This document shows positions 9,237-21,054 of a stretch of 64,000 nucleotides of DNA, in pieces (the stretch's first letter is position 1; each line of letters opens with the position of its first letter). The DNA is taken from contig JAADIG010000137.1 of assembly GCA_013151445.1 (NCBI GenBank), forward strand, positions 23,815-87,814, in the 5' to 3' direction. Origin of the DNA: Actinomycetota bacterium (GTDB lineage Bacteria > Actinomycetota > Acidimicrobiia > Spongiisociales > UBA5794). The position numbers were made by a program, and so were the translations under genes. The notes under the pieces were generated by a model. It saw only the letters and a list, made by a program, of their open reading frames with translations, made no database searches and was not told the DNA's origin.

Positions 9237-9854
9237 CTACTCGGGTGGGCGGAACCCGATCGCCGCACGCTCGGTTCGTGATCTCTTGAGTTCCCAGAAA
9301 CCCGGTGTGGACCCCGCGGCGTGAACGCCATCCCACAAGCGCAGGGCTGCATCGATTTCGAGTTCGCGAGAAATCACCGGTCCGAAGATGGCGACCGGTT
9401 CGCCCTCAGCGTCATCAAATCCGATGATTGGTGTTCCGACGTCTTCACCGGTCAGTGCAAGAGCTTCGGCCATGCTTGCCGAGATCGTGTCGTCCCACGA
9501 AACATCGTCGGCCGCGAGCGCAAACTTACTGTCCAGACCGACGGCATCGAGGGCTTGCGCGGGATCGAAGTCGATATCCTGACCGAGGTGGATATGGCGG
9601 CCGTACTCGGTGTAGAGGTCACCGATGACCGCATCGCCCTTTTCGGAGCGAACGGCCTCAAGGACTCGCAGAAGCCGATGACTCTTGGTGTAGATGCCGG
9701 TGAAGGGGTGGTCCGGGTTATCAACGTTTTTCATCTTGAGACTGATTGACCGCCATCGAACGTCCAGGTCGCGGTGCGGTGCCACGTTGACGATCCAGCG
9801 CGATGTCATCCAGCACCATGGACAGATCGGGTCGAGCCAATAGTTCACTCTCAC
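9237..9854 (-). CDS. DsbA-family protein, mycothiol-dependent nitroreductase (Rv2466c)-like
   Basis: WLDPICPWCWMTSRWIVNVA with CPWC active site. Confidence 0.85.
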   Translation of the reverse strand: MRVNYWLDPICPWCWMTSRWIVNVAPHRDLDVRWRSISLKMKNVDNPDHPFTGIYTKSHRLLRVLEAVRSEKGDAVIGDLYTEYGRHIHLGQDIDFDPAQALDAVGLDSKFALAADDVSWDDTISASMAEALALTGEDVGTPIIGFDDAEGEPVAIFGPVISRELEIDAALRLWDGVHAAGSTPGFWELKRSRTERAAIGFRPPE

Positions 9855-10083
9855 GTGATTCTCCTGATTCTTGTTGATAGGGGATACAAATTTGGTCGGG
9901 TCTCATGGACTGACACCGCAGTTTGCTCGAAGAAATAGTATCAACGAATCAGTCACTCTATTCCGGTCGGGTTGTCGTCCTGGTTCTGCCCGAGTAACGC
10001 CTGTCCGTGGTGGTGAATATCAATGAGAGGGACATCGATGAGATCGTTTCGCACTGCCCTCGGCCTGTCTCTAGGGTATCTGC

Positions 10084-10713
10084 GTGATCGCTGGCACGAC
10101 AGCGCGGACGCGTATAGCTGTCCTGGTATCTGGGAGCGGGTCAAACCTGCAGGCCCTTATTGACGCATCTGTCGACCCTCATTTTGGTGCCGAGATCGCT
10201 GTCGTTGTTGCTGACCGGCCGAACGCCGGGGCACTCAAGCGTGCGGCGGATGCCGGGATTGCTCATGTGGTGGTTTCGTGGTCCGACTACTCCGACCGGG
10301 AGACATTCACGACCGCTATCTGCGATGCAACCCACACCCATGACGTCACCGGGCTGGTCCTTGCCGGCTTCATGCGGATCCTTTCACCCGTGGCGATAAG
10401 ACGGTATCCGGATGCGATCATCAACGTTCACCCGGCCCTGCTGCCGGCGTTCCCGGGAGCCGATGCCGTTGGCCAGGCGCTCGCCCACGGGGTGACAGTG
10501 ACGGGTGTGACGGTTCACTTTGTCGATGAGCAGGTCGACCACGGGCCGATTATCTTGCAAGAGTCGGCTGCGGTCCATCCCGACGACACTATCGATATCC
10601 TCCATCGTCGAATCCAGCAGATCGAACACACGGTGCTCCCGCTTGCGGTCGACGCTTTTGGCAAGGGTCTCCTCAGGGTCGTGGGTCGGCGCGTCGAGTG
10701 GTCTTCGTTATGA
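10084..10713 (+). CDS. purN: Phosphoribosylglycinamide formyltransferase
   Basis: IAVLVSGSGSNLQALID, GFMRILSP, NVHPALLPAFPGADA; GTG start. Confidence 0.95.
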   Translation: MIAGTTARTRIAVLVSGSGSNLQALIDASVDPHFGAEIAVVVADRPNAGALKRAADAGIAHVVVSWSDYSDRETFTTAICDATHTHDVTGLVLAGFMRILSPVAIRRYPDAIINVHPALLPAFPGADAVGQALAHGVTVTGVTVHFVDEQVDHGPIILQESAAVHPDDTIDILHRRIQQIEHTVLPLAVDAFGKGLLRVVGRRVEWSSL

Positions 10714-10741
10714 ATCTATGCCACGTTGAGGGGGTACCAAG

Positions 10742-12295
10742 ATGGGAGCCAACATGACCAGACAACCGGTTCGGCAAGCACTGATATCCGTCTTTGATAA
10801 AACGGGTGTCGTAGATCTTGCTACCCGCCTCGTGGCCGGGGGAGTCGTGATCATCTCCTCTGGTGGGACCGCGAAACATCTTCGGTCCCACGGTGTGTCG
10901 GTGGTCGACGTTGCCGACCTAACCGGCGCCAAGGAGATGCTCGGAGGTCGGGTGAAGACGCTGCACCCGACTATCCATGGTGCGATTTTGGCGGACCGTT
11001 CCCTGGCGAGCCATGTTGATGAGCTGTCCGATCGTGGGATTTCGCCTATCGACCTCGTCGTCGTAAATCTCTACCCGTTCGAGGCGACCGTGGCCGATCC
11101 GAACGCGACCGTATCGGAGATCATTGAGAAGATCGACATAGGGGGCCCCACGATGATCCGGGCTGCGGCAAAAAATCACGCCCACGTGGCCGTGGCCACC
11201 GACCCGGATGACTACCCGGGAATTGCCGCAGCAGTCGAACAGGGGGGAACGTTGCCGGAGGAACGCCAGGTACTTGCTCGCAAGGCCTTCGCCCACACGG
11301 CCGGATACGATGCGGCGATTGTCCGGTGGTTTGATCGAGACGATTCGCTACCTGGGTTGCTTCCTCTCACTCTTGAACGCGTCGAGTCCCTGCGTTACGG
11401 GGAGAATCCGCACCAACCCGCAGCAATTTATACCGAGCGTGGAGCCCAAGGGTGGTGGCGTGAGGCGACGATTCATCAGGGTAAGGCGATGTCTTTCAAC
11501 AACTACGCCGATACCGAGGCTGCGTGGCGTCTCGTAGGCGACCTCTCGCGCCCCGGTGTTGTTGTCATGAAACACATGAACGCCTGTGGCGCAGCGGAAG
11601 GGGCAACACTCTCAGAAGCGTTCGGCACTGCCTGGGAGTGTGACCCAAAGTCTGGTTTTGGTGGCATCGTGGCCCTCAACGAGGAGTTGGACGAAGACAC
11701 GGCCCGAAGGATTGTTGCGAACTTTGTCGAGGTGGTGATCGCACCGGGTCTCACCGAGGCCGCTGCCAACCTCCTTGCAAGCAAGAAGAATCTTCGTGTC
11801 GTTACCGCACGGTTCCCCGAAACGGGAGGTCTCGACATGCGACGCGTCGAGGGGGGCATGTTGGTCCAATATCGAGACTCGCTTGCCACCGCTGGAGGAG
11901 ATGTCCCCGCCGAGTGGCGTGTCGTTTCCGAGCGCACGCCGACAGATGAGGAGATGGCCGCATTGCGTTTCGCTTGGACGGTGGCCGGGCACACCAAATC
12001 CAACGCAATCGTCATCGCCAACGGTCGTGCCGCTGTCGGTGTGGGCGCCGGTGACCAGAGCCGGGTTGGTGCCGCCGAGAGAGCGATCGTGAAGGCCGGT
12101 GACCGCACGGTGGGAGCCGTTGCTGCCAGCGATGCTTTTCTGCCATTCCGAGACACCCTCGACATCCTCGCTTATGCGGGGGTGCGTGCGGTTGTTGAAC
12201 CGGGGGGATCAAAACGCGACGATGAGGTCATCGCCGCCGCCGACGAGAGCGGCGTTTCGCTCGTATTCACCAACAAAAGGCATTTCCGACATTGA
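10742..12295 (+). CDS. purH: Bifunctional AICAR formyltransferase/IMP cyclohydrolase
   Basis: [52 protein letters not shown]. Confidence 0.97.
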   Translation: MGANMTRQPVRQALISVFDKTGVVDLATRLVAGGVVIISSGGTAKHLRSHGVSVVDVADLTGAKEMLGGRVKTLHPTIHGAILADRSLASHVDELSDRGISPIDLVVVNLYPFEATVADPNATVSEIIEKIDIGGPTMIRAAAKNHAHVAVATDPDDYPGIAAAVEQGGTLPEERQVLARKAFAHTAGYDAAIVRWFDRDDSLPGLLPLTLERVESLRYGENPHQPAAIYTERGAQGWWREATIHQGKAMSFNNYADTEAAWRLVGDLSRPGVVVMKHMNACGAAEGATLSEAFGTAWECDPKSGFGGIVALNEELDEDTARRIVANFVEVVIAPGLTEAAANLLASKKNLRVVTARFPETGGLDMRRVEGGMLVQYRDSLATAGGDVPAEWRVVSERTPTDEEMAALRFAWTVAGHTKSNAIVIANGRAAVGVGAGDQSRVGAAERAIVKAGDRTVGAVAASDAFLPFRDTLDILAYAGVRAVVEPGGSKRDDEVIAAADESGVSLVFTNKRHFRH

Positions 12296-13152
12296 GCGCA
12301 CAAATACTTTCAGGACGTGATGTAGCCGCCGTCGTGCGGGCAGAGGTGGCCGAACAGGTTGCCGCTCTCAATGGGCGTGGCAAAACAGTGGGTCTGGCGA
12401 CGGTCCTCGTCGGCGATGACCCGGCGTCGCACGTGTATGTGCGTAACAAACACCGTGCTGCCGAAAAAGCAGGGATGATCTCGATTGATGTGAATCTGCC
12501 AGCCGATGTCTCCCAGGAGGAGGTGATCGCTGCGGTTCACACCCTCAATGGTGATGATCGTGTCGACGGCATGATTGTGCAGCTTCCGCTCCCCAGCGGA
12601 TTAGACGGCAACGCCGCGGTCGAGGCGGTACTCCCGGCGAAGGACGCCGATGGGTTACATCCCTACAACCTAGGATTGCTCATCCTTGATCGTCCGGGTC
12701 CACGGCCGGCGACACCATCGGGTGTTCTCCGGATCCTGGAGCACTATGGCATCACTACCTCTGGCAAGCGGGCTGTCGTGATCGGCCGATCGTTTCTCGT
12801 CGGACGTCCCATGGCCATCATGCTGGGTTCCAAGGGTGTGGATGCAACGGTTGTCCAGGCCCATTCGCGGACGCCCGATCTCGGGGCTGTCACCCTTGAA
12901 GCCGACATCATTGTTGTTGCCGCCGGTCGACCCGACCTGCTGCGTCGTGAACATGTGAAACCCGGAGCCATCGTGATCGACGTCGGGACCAACAGGGTCG
13001 ATGGCAAGCTTGTTGGAGATGTCGATTTCGAGGGGGTCTCAAGTGTTGCCGGCGGGATCACTCCAGTCCCCGGAGGTGTTGGACCTATGACGATTGCATC
13101 GCTGCTCGTGAACACCGTACAAGCTGCACAGAGGACGGCCACGCTCGATTAG
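12292..13152 (+). CDS. folD: Methylenetetrahydrofolate dehydrogenase/cyclohydrolase
   Basis: [41 protein letters not shown]. Confidence 0.96.
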   Translation: MSAQILSGRDVAAVVRAEVAEQVAALNGRGKTVGLATVLVGDDPASHVYVRNKHRAAEKAGMISIDVNLPADVSQEEVIAAVHTLNGDDRVDGMIVQLPLPSGLDGNAAVEAVLPAKDADGLHPYNLGLLILDRPGPRPATPSGVLRILEHYGITTSGKRAVVIGRSFLVGRPMAIMLGSKGVDATVVQAHSRTPDLGAVTLEADIIVVAAGRPDLLRREHVKPGAIVIDVGTNRVDGKLVGDVDFEGVSSVAGGITPVPGGVGPMTIASLLVNTVQAAQRTATLD

Positions 13153-13161
13153 GGGTTCCAG

Positions 13162-14214
13162 TTATCGGCGGGTGAACCGGCCCCACGCCACGGCGATCTG
13201 TTCCAGTTCCTCGACGTCGACGTCGACACCAATTCCAACCGCAGGGCGTGGCAAGATCGCCCCGCTCTCCGTCTCCCACGACGGGCGGGCGCTGTCAGTT
13301 TCGAGATAGAACGATGTCGGGGCGAGGTCCGTCGGTCCCATCTCGCCGAGCGTGGCGAGGGCAAGCGTGTGCGCGCGACCGATGCTCGACTCGATGAGGC
13401 CCGAGAGGCGTACTGCCATGTCGGTTGAGCGGAGCTGCTGATTTACCTCAAGCACCCCAGCAATTCCAATGATGCCGGGCTTCACCGTGAGCAGGTCCGC
13501 GGCTCGCAACTCGATCGCCTGTGCGATGCCGGAGCCTGAGTGAAGCGATTCGTCGAGTGCGATTGGCACATCGAGACGCTCGCGTAACTTTGCGTGGCCG
13601 CGGAGGTCATCTCGGGGGAGGGGTTGCTCGAAGAAATCGAGATTGAGTGCGTCGAACGCATCGAAGATGTCGACGGCGGTATGGTCAAATGACGCGTTGG
13701 CGTCGATGGCGACGCCAAGGTGTGGGTAGGTGTCAACGACAGCCTTCACGAATGCAACATCGCGTCCGGGCATCACCTTCACCTTGACCGCGGGGATACC
13801 CCACGCAACGGCGCGTTCGACCTTCCCAAGGAGGTCGTCAATCGTCGCCCCGGACACCGCCACGCGACAGGGTATTGGACGTGCGATCCCTCCGATCGCC
13901 GCCCACAGCGGTTCCTCGGAGAGACGTGCCGCGAGATCCCATCGAGCCTGGTCGACCGCCGCTGACGCAGTCAGAGGGATGTTTGGGATCGCACCACCGA
14001 GGATGTCGTCCGCATGGTTGCCGAGGGCCTCCCAGACATCATCGATCGTCTCCGACGAATAGTTCGGGTAGGGGGCGGCCTCGCCCCAGCCGACAACTCC
14101 CTTCTCCTCAATGCCGACAAGCGCGACGTCGCGACTCCTGACGACTCCGGTTGCCGTGACAATCGGATCGACGAGTCGCAGTTTCAGCCGGGCGAGAATC
14201 AGTGATGAGAACAC
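13162..14214 (-). CDS. menC: Enolase-superfamily enzyme (o-succinylbenzoate synthase/dipeptide epimerase-like)
   Basis: GWGEAAPYPNYS, VKVKVMPGRD, IDANASF, FEQPL, ALDES; start trimmed to GTG 14214. Confidence 0.75.
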   Translation of the reverse strand: MFSSLILARLKLRLVDPIVTATGVVRSRDVALVGIEEKGVVGWGEAAPYPNYSSETIDDVWEALGNHADDILGGAIPNIPLTASAAVDQARWDLAARLSEEPLWAAIGGIARPIPCRVAVSGATIDDLLGKVERAVAWGIPAVKVKVMPGRDVAFVKAVVDTYPHLGVAIDANASFDHTAVDIFDAFDALNLDFFEQPLPRDDLRGHAKLRERLDVPIALDESLHSGSGIAQAIELRAADLLTVKPGIIGIAGVLEVNQQLRSTDMAVRLSGLIESSIGRAHTLALATLGEMGPTDLAPTSFYLETDSARPSWETESGAILPRPAVGIGVDVDVEELEQIAVAWGRFTRR

Positions 14215-14350
14215 GACAAAAGGGTACCCATGGTGGCGCCGATTTGGGCGCACCGGTCTCGCACGGGTTCTCGAGTCGGGACACACGGAGAGCAGCTGAA
14301 GCCGTACTACTCTTGGGTACGAATCCGACATCGCTGACTTTTTCAGGAGA

Positions 14351-15559
<1,209 letters not shown>

Positions 15560-15603
15560 TCATGGTTCCAACAGTCGGACCGTGACAGCAGCAAGCGGCA
15601 GCG

Positions 15604-16137
15604 ATGATCGCCGACAAAGCGGTGACCCATCTCAGCGAGCCGGTCGAGTTGGCGTCCGGTCGGATGTCGTCAGTCTTCATTGACGGCAAACACGGTCTCG
15701 CCGACCCGTCCGACCTGGAGACCGCGTGCCGGGCCATCATCGAGATGGCACAAGGTGCGGGCTGCAGTTTCGATCATGTCGGGGGGCCGACGCTTGGTGC
15801 CGACCACCTGGCGGTTGGTGTTGCCCTGCTTGGGTCAAAACGGTGGTTCATTGTCCGCAAGGAACGTAAGGATCGAGGGACCGGTCGGCTCATTGAGGGG
15901 GCCCGAGTTGGTTCGGGAGACTCCGCTCTCTTGGTGGAGGACATTTGCTCCACTGGTGGTTCGTTGCTGAAGGCTCTGCGCGCAGTACGTGCGACGGGTG
16001 CTGTTGTTACTCACGCTGGGACACTCGTGGATCGCGGGCTGGTTGCTCATGCGGCCTTTGCAGATGAGGGTGTCGAGCTGCTGGCGGTAACGACGTGGGC
16101 AGATCTCGGGATTGACCCCATCGAAGGCTCCCCGTAA
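15604..16137 (+). CDS. pyrE: Orotate phosphoribosyltransferase
   Basis: VGGPTLGADHLA, VEDICSTGGSLLKALRA (PRPP loop). Confidence 0.88.
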   Translation: MIADKAVTHLSEPVELASGRMSSVFIDGKHGLADPSDLETACRAIIEMAQGAGCSFDHVGGPTLGADHLAVGVALLGSKRWFIVRKERKDRGTGRLIEGARVGSGDSALLVEDICSTGGSLLKALRAVRATGAVVTHAGTLVDRGLVAHAAFADEGVELLAVTTWADLGIDPIEGSP

Positions 16138-16145
16138 CGACCAGA

Positions 16146-17219
16146 TCAGCCGTTGACGACGTATGCGAGCAGCGGCTTGTCGGGTCCGCCGGAGATGTTC
16201 GTTCCGCGGGGAAAGTCCCAGATCTCTACCCACATTGTGCGACCCCCGATGGAGAACAGCCCGGCGACCCGGGGAATGGACGGGTCGTCTATGGCCGTGA
16301 AGGTCCCCGACCATCCGTGGGTTGCAAGTCCCTGACGCACCAGCCCTGCCATGTGCTCGATCGAGGTGCTGTCGGTGTTCCACACGTAGTACACCGGTGC
16401 GGGGTTTGCGATGCCGGCTTGGCTTGCCAACTCGACCGCAAAGAGCGGATCCGTTGAACTGCTGTTCTCGCTCGCCGCTGGGATCCAGGGTGTCCCCCGT
16501 GTCAAGGTTGTGAGGTCGGTGTCCAACCAGTTTGTAATCCAGTCGATTCGCGAGCGTGAGATCGTGTCCTCGGCCCCGGTTGTGATCGCGGCAACGGAGT
16601 CCGCCATGTCTTCCACCGGGTCGCTGCGTCCGTAGGCAGTTGTTCCTTTCGGGTCGGCGAGCGTCCAGGTCAACGTGTCGCCGTCAATGAACGAACTCCA
16701 CCCCGCGGCCGCGGCAAAGTCACCGACAAGACCGGATCGTTCCATGGCATTGTCCGTGACAACAAAACTTGCCTCCTTGGACTCGTCGACGAGTGCCGCA
16801 AACTGGGCGACATGGATAAGTTCGTGGGTAAGGATCGACTGCATCACAACCGGGGTATCCGCGACCTCAAACGTGTGATCAATCAGGTAGATGTCGAGTC
16901 CCTTGGAATACGCGGAGGCGAGTGACGAGACCTGACCGCCCTCGGCCACGCGGAACAGGGCGTCCGGTGATACTTTGTCGAGCAGCGGCTGGGGGATGAG
17001 GTCGAATCCTGCGGCAATCAGATCGAGCTCTTCGAGGTTGATGGCGCGACCCGACCCCGAGATTGGGTAACCCGCAACGGTGCGAGTCCAATCGATCTGT
17101 GCCGGTCGTTCCGCCACGAACTGAACGTTCGATTCACCCAGCGGGGTACCAATAGAGCATGCGGAGAGCACGATTGCGGTGGTCAAGGTAAGAGCTAGAA
17201 GGCGGCGCATGGATGCCAT
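16146..17219 (-). CDS. Lipoprotein, putative zinc metallopeptidase (HELIH motif)
   Basis: MASMRRLLALTLTTAIVLSAC lipobox; THELIHVAQF HExxH motif; downstream DPVEDMADSVAAI possible third ligand. Confidence 0.7.
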   Translation of the reverse strand: MASMRRLLALTLTTAIVLSACSIGTPLGESNVQFVAERPAQIDWTRTVAGYPISGSGRAINLEELDLIAAGFDLIPQPLLDKVSPDALFRVAEGGQVSSLASAYSKGLDIYLIDHTFEVADTPVVMQSILTHELIHVAQFAALVDESKEASFVVTDNAMERSGLVGDFAAAAGWSSFIDGDTLTWTLADPKGTTAYGRSDPVEDMADSVAAITTGAEDTISRSRIDWITNWLDTDLTTLTRGTPWIPAASENSSSTDPLFAVELASQAGIANPAPVYYVWNTDSTSIEHMAGLVRQGLATHGWSGTFTAIDDPSIPRVAGLFSIGGRTMWVEIWDFPRGTNISGGPDKPLLAYVVNG

Positions 17220-17318
17220 TGAACCACGTCTTGGCAGGCAATCGGTCGGTGAGGGAAACGCACTACCATTGGCGTTGATCCCAGGGGTGACGTACCCCGC
17301 CTTGAAAAGGAGCATGCG

Positions 17319-18248
17319 ATGAGCAAGGTTACGGTCGTTGGCGCAGGCAAGTACGGTTCAACAACTGTCCAACGGATCGCCGAGGCGGACATTGTTGACG
17401 AGGTCGTGATGATCGACATCGTTGAAGGTTTGCCACAGGGTTTGGCGCTCGATATGAACCAGAGTCGTCCGGTTCAGCGGTATCGCACAAAGGTTGTCGG
17501 AACCAATGATTATGTGGACACCGCCGGATCCGACGTTGTTGTAATCACGGCTGGTCTTCCCCGAAAGCCCGGCATGAGTCGAATGGACCTGCTCCAGGTG
17601 AATGCGGGAATCGTCAAGCAGGTCACGGAACAGATCGTCGCAAACTCACCCGATGCCGTCATCGTGGTTGTTACGAATCCGCTCGATCAGATGACCACGC
17701 TTTGTGCCGACGTATCCGGGTTCCCGAAGAATCGCGTACTCGGTCAAGCCGGCATGTTGGACAGTGCCAGGTTCGCCCACTTTATTTCCGAATCCGCCGG
17801 AGTCGATATTCTCGATGTTGAGGCGGTCACGCTCGGCTCCCACGGCGCCACGATGGTTCCGGTGCCTTCACTGTGCCGGGCCGGTGGCCGACCGCTCGAG
17901 GACGTTCTCGATAGTCACACGATTGATGGGCTTGTTGACCGTACCCGCAACGGTGGAGCCGAAATCGTCGGTCTGCTCAAGACCGGGTCGGCGTACTACG
18001 CCCCTTCTGCGGCCGCGGCAGCGATGGTCAAGGCGATCATCACGGACGCTGGAACCGAGATGCCGGTGTGTGCATGGATGACCGGCGAGTACGACATATC
18101 GGATGTCTATCTTGGGGTTATCGCCAAGATCGGCGCTGGTGGTGTGCGCGAGGTCGTGCAAAAGGACCTCACCGACACCGAACTCGCCGGGCTGCGGGAA
18201 GCCGCGGCTGCCGTGAAGGAAAAGGTCGCGGACCTCAACGCCCTCTAG
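17319..18248 (+). CDS. mdh: Malate dehydrogenase
   Basis: KVTVVGAGKYGSTTVQRIAE, AGLPRKPGMSRMDLL, VVTNPLDQMT, GSHGATMVP. Confidence 0.95.
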   Translation: MSKVTVVGAGKYGSTTVQRIAEADIVDEVVMIDIVEGLPQGLALDMNQSRPVQRYRTKVVGTNDYVDTAGSDVVVITAGLPRKPGMSRMDLLQVNAGIVKQVTEQIVANSPDAVIVVVTNPLDQMTTLCADVSGFPKNRVLGQAGMLDSARFAHFISESAGVDILDVEAVTLGSHGATMVPVPSLCRAGGRPLEDVLDSHTIDGLVDRTRNGGAEIVGLLKTGSAYYAPSAAAAAMVKAIITDAGTEMPVCAWMTGEYDISDVYLGVIAKIGAGGVREVVQKDLTDTELAGLREAAAAVKEKVADLNAL

Positions 18249-18349
18249 GGCGTTGCCAACATTGCCGGATCTGCCCGTCGGGTCCGTCGCTGAGTTGTGG
18301 GAGTGAGCCGAGGATTCGGTTTGCGGTCCGTCGCCGGCACCCGTTGTCG

Positions 18350-19264
18350 TTAGCCGCGGTTCATCGCGGCTTCGAGCTCCCGCTTGGACTTTTCTGCTGC
18401 CTCACGCTGCTTGCGAATTCGACGGTCATTCACGATGACGTCGCGACGTTTCGCCCACATCGAGATTGCACCAAGGAGGACGAGCGCCGAACCAGCGACC
18501 GCAAACAGCCACCCGCTGGTGACCTGCGTGTCCTTGTACTGTGCGGCGAGAGTGGTGAGTTCAACCTGCTCGCTCAGCAGGTTCGAGCGCAATGCTCCGG
18601 CCGAGAACGCCAGCGCGCTGAACGCACCGAGTGATCCAAGTATCAGCGTCCGGTTGGCGGCTAGCTCGATGGGGTCCTTCACCACTGAGGCGATGACGAT
18701 CGCCCCTCCGATGACGGCCGTCATGGCGGCAGCGGAAAGCTGCAGGTCAGCGGCAACGAGTGCGAAGTACACACCGCCGATACTGGCGATGACGACCACA
18801 CGATTTTTCCAGACGTCTGCTGTCGAGCGTTCCGACTGATCCTCATTCATGAAGCCCGTGTACCGTGCAACGAGGCGCGTGATGGCGCGTCCGATGAGAA
18901 TGGCTATAAGGGCGGCGCCGATTCCCCCGAGACCCTTGGTGCGTGAGGGATCTCCGACGGCGGCTGCGATGACGACTGCCAGGACAACAATCCCGACCGA
19001 AATCATTGGTCCCCACTTGGAGTCCTCGGACCCTTTCCACATCACAGCAACTGACGAGACAAGAAGGAGGGCTCCGATGGCGACAAAAATGACAGCGTGG
19101 TTGGACTCTGTTCCGCGCATCGCCCACGGTTCAACGAGGAAACCGTAGGCAGGCTTCATCCGGGCAAACTCCCAGAAAATAGATTGGATCACGAACAGCG
19201 ATCCAATTATCGGTAGGGCCTCGAACAGTCTCTTTTTCACGGTTGCTACCTCCAGCGCCCGCAT
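18350..19264 (-). CDS. Multi-pass membrane protein of unknown function
   Basis: Several hydrophobic segments, charged C-terminal tail KRRDVIVNDRRIRKQREAAEKSKRELEAA. Confidence 0.7.
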   Translation of the reverse strand: MRALEVATVKKRLFEALPIIGSLFVIQSIFWEFARMKPAYGFLVEPWAMRGTESNHAVIFVAIGALLLVSSVAVMWKGSEDSKWGPMISVGIVVLAVVIAAAVGDPSRTKGLGGIGAALIAILIGRAITRLVARYTGFMNEDQSERSTADVWKNRVVVIASIGGVYFALVAADLQLSAAAMTAVIGGAIVIASVVKDPIELAANRTLILGSLGAFSALAFSAGALRSNLLSEQVELTTLAAQYKDTQVTSGWLFAVAGSALVLLGAISMWAKRRDVIVNDRRIRKQREAAEKSKRELEAAMNRG

Positions 19265-19426
19265 TGTAGTGCTCTGCCTCGCGAGTTCGTACTGAACGGG
19301 TACCGGTGGCATCACTGGGTGCGGGCATTGCCGCATATACGTTTTTGATGAACACCACCGGCAGCGTTAGGGTTACACGCGTGTAATTCGCCTCGACAAT
19401 TTTCCACAGAAAAGGAACGAGACTTC

Positions 19427-19702
19427 ATGAACAAGAGTGAGCTCATTGACAACGTCGTCAACGCAACGGGAGAGTCCAAGGCTGCCGTTGGTGCGGTGCT
19501 CGATGCAACGCTCGGTGCAATCACCGGTGCGGTCAAGAATGGTGACAAGGTCCAGCTGACAGGTTTCGGAACGTTTGAACGCCGTCACCGTAAGGCGCGT
19601 GTCGGGCGCAATCCGCAGACCGGAGCCGAGGTACAGATCAAGGCAGCGAACGTGCCGGCGTTCAAGGCTGGCAAGGCATTCAAGGACACGGTCAACTCGT
19701 AA
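19427..19702 (+). CDS. hup: DNA-binding protein HU
   Basis: MNKSELIDNVVNATGESKAAVGAVLDA...GFGTFERRHRKARVGRNPQTG. Confidence 0.97.
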   Translation: MNKSELIDNVVNATGESKAAVGAVLDATLGAITGAVKNGDKVQLTGFGTFERRHRKARVGRNPQTGAEVQIKAANVPAFKAGKAFKDTVNS

Positions 19703-19716
19703 CCGATTCGCCCACT

Positions 19717-19779
19717 CCCCGTTCTTGTGACGTTTCGCTTGAATAGTCCTATTCAAGCGTCACAAGAACGGGGGTTTTT
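19717..19779. terminator. Bidirectional terminator between convergent hup and SCP2-like gene
   Basis: CCCCGTTCTTGTGAC...GCTTGAATAG/CTATTCAAGC...GTCACAAGAACGGGG, about 25 bp with one bulge, then GTTTTT. Confidence 0.9.
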
Positions 19780-19785
19780 CTTGTT

Positions 19786-20181
19786 CTAGGCGGCGTACTC
19801 GACGTCCATCGTCTTGAGAGCGTTTGCGAACTCCACAAAAACATTCTGATGCATGATCAGTTTGGAAGGGTTCCCGCCGATCTTGATCTTTCCCGTCATG
19901 AACGCCATCTGCGTATTGAGCTCGCCGCGTGAGATGCTGGTTGCGGTCTCGTAGGCACTCGTGATGGAGGCATCAAAGTCGGGAAGTGTCGTGAGACTCA
20001 TCTCGGCATTTCCGTCGGCAATGGTCAACGCATAGTTGATCGTATCGCCGTCCGGTACGTCGGTGACGATGAACTGGACATCGAGTGTGAGACCGGAAAT
20101 AGCGGTCTTGAACGCGTCGCTGTTATTGAGTTGCGCGGTCGCTTGTGTCATGAATTCGTCACTGAGGAATTGAACGGCCAC
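19786..20181 (-). CDS. SCP2 sterol-binding domain protein
   Basis: 131 aa; GELNTQMAFMTGKIKIGGNPSKLIMHQNV typical SCP2 end. Confidence 0.8.
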   Translation of the reverse strand: MAVQFLSDEFMTQATAQLNNSDAFKTAISGLTLDVQFIVTDVPDGDTINYALTIADGNAEMSLTTLPDFDASITSAYETATSISRGELNTQMAFMTGKIKIGGNPSKLIMHQNVFVEFANALKTMDVEYAA

Positions 20182-20292
20182 GCCGTCTCCTTTGCTGAGT
20201 AGGTCGATTCAACAAGGTTAGTCGACCGTCGGCGCAAAATTTGAGTCCCCGATCAAAAAGAACCTTGCCGCGGTCCTTCATCGAAGTGCGAA

Positions 20293-21054
20293 CTACCGTT
20301 GACCAGCGAGACGGCCCTGTTGGAACTTCGACCTGATGTAGTCCCGGTTCATCAATGCAATAAAGTCGATGCTGATGCTCTTGGGGCAGGCGGTTTCGCA
20401 TTCACCATGGTTGCTACATGCACCGAACCACTTCTCCATCTCGTCGACCATGTCCGCCACCCGCGAGAACCGCTCGGCCTGACCCTGTGGGAGCAGGTTC
20501 AGGTGGGAAACCTTTGCCGAAGTGAACAGCTGGGCCGCAGAGTTGGGGCACGCCGCTACGCAGGCGCCACAGCCGATGCAGGCAGCCGCGTCCATCGCTG
20601 CTTCCGCCGCTAGTTTTGGCACGGGTATCAGGTTTGCGTCCGGTGCCGATCCGGTCGACACCGTGATATACCCGCCCGCTTCGATGATCCGGTCGAATGC
20701 CGACCGATCGACCGTTAGGTCTCTGACGACCGGGAACCCCTCGGCGCGCCACGGCTCGATACGAATCGTGTCACCGTCTTTGAACTTGCGCATGTGGAGT
20801 TGGCAGGTCGCGGTACCGAGCTGGGGACCGTGCGCCTGACCGTTGATCATCATGCCGCACATGCCGCAGATGCCCTCACGGCAGTCGTGGTCGAAGGCTA
20901 TTGGCTCTTCGTTGTTGGTGTTGAGGTTCTCGTTGACAATGTCGAGCATTTCAAGGAAGGAGGCATGATCGGGGATGTCGTTCGCTTCATACCGAACGAA
21001 CTCACCTTCGGCATCGGGACCGACCTGGCGCCACACGCTGAGGATGACATCCAT
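20293..21054 (-). CDS. sdhB: Succinate dehydrogenase/fumarate reductase iron-sulfur subunit
   Basis: [19 protein letters not shown] (2Fe-2S), [15 protein letters not shown] (4Fe-4S), CETACPKSI. Confidence 0.96.
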   Translation of the reverse strand: MDVILSVWRQVGPDAEGEFVRYEANDIPDHASFLEMLDIVNENLNTNNEEPIAFDHDCREGICGMCGMMINGQAHGPQLGTATCQLHMRKFKDGDTIRIEPWRAEGFPVVRDLTVDRSAFDRIIEAGGYITVSTGSAPDANLIPVPKLAAEAAMDAAACIGCGACVAACPNSAAQLFTSAKVSHLNLLPQGQAERFSRVADMVDEMEKWFGACSNHGECETACPKSISIDFIALMNRDYIRSKFQQGRLAGQR

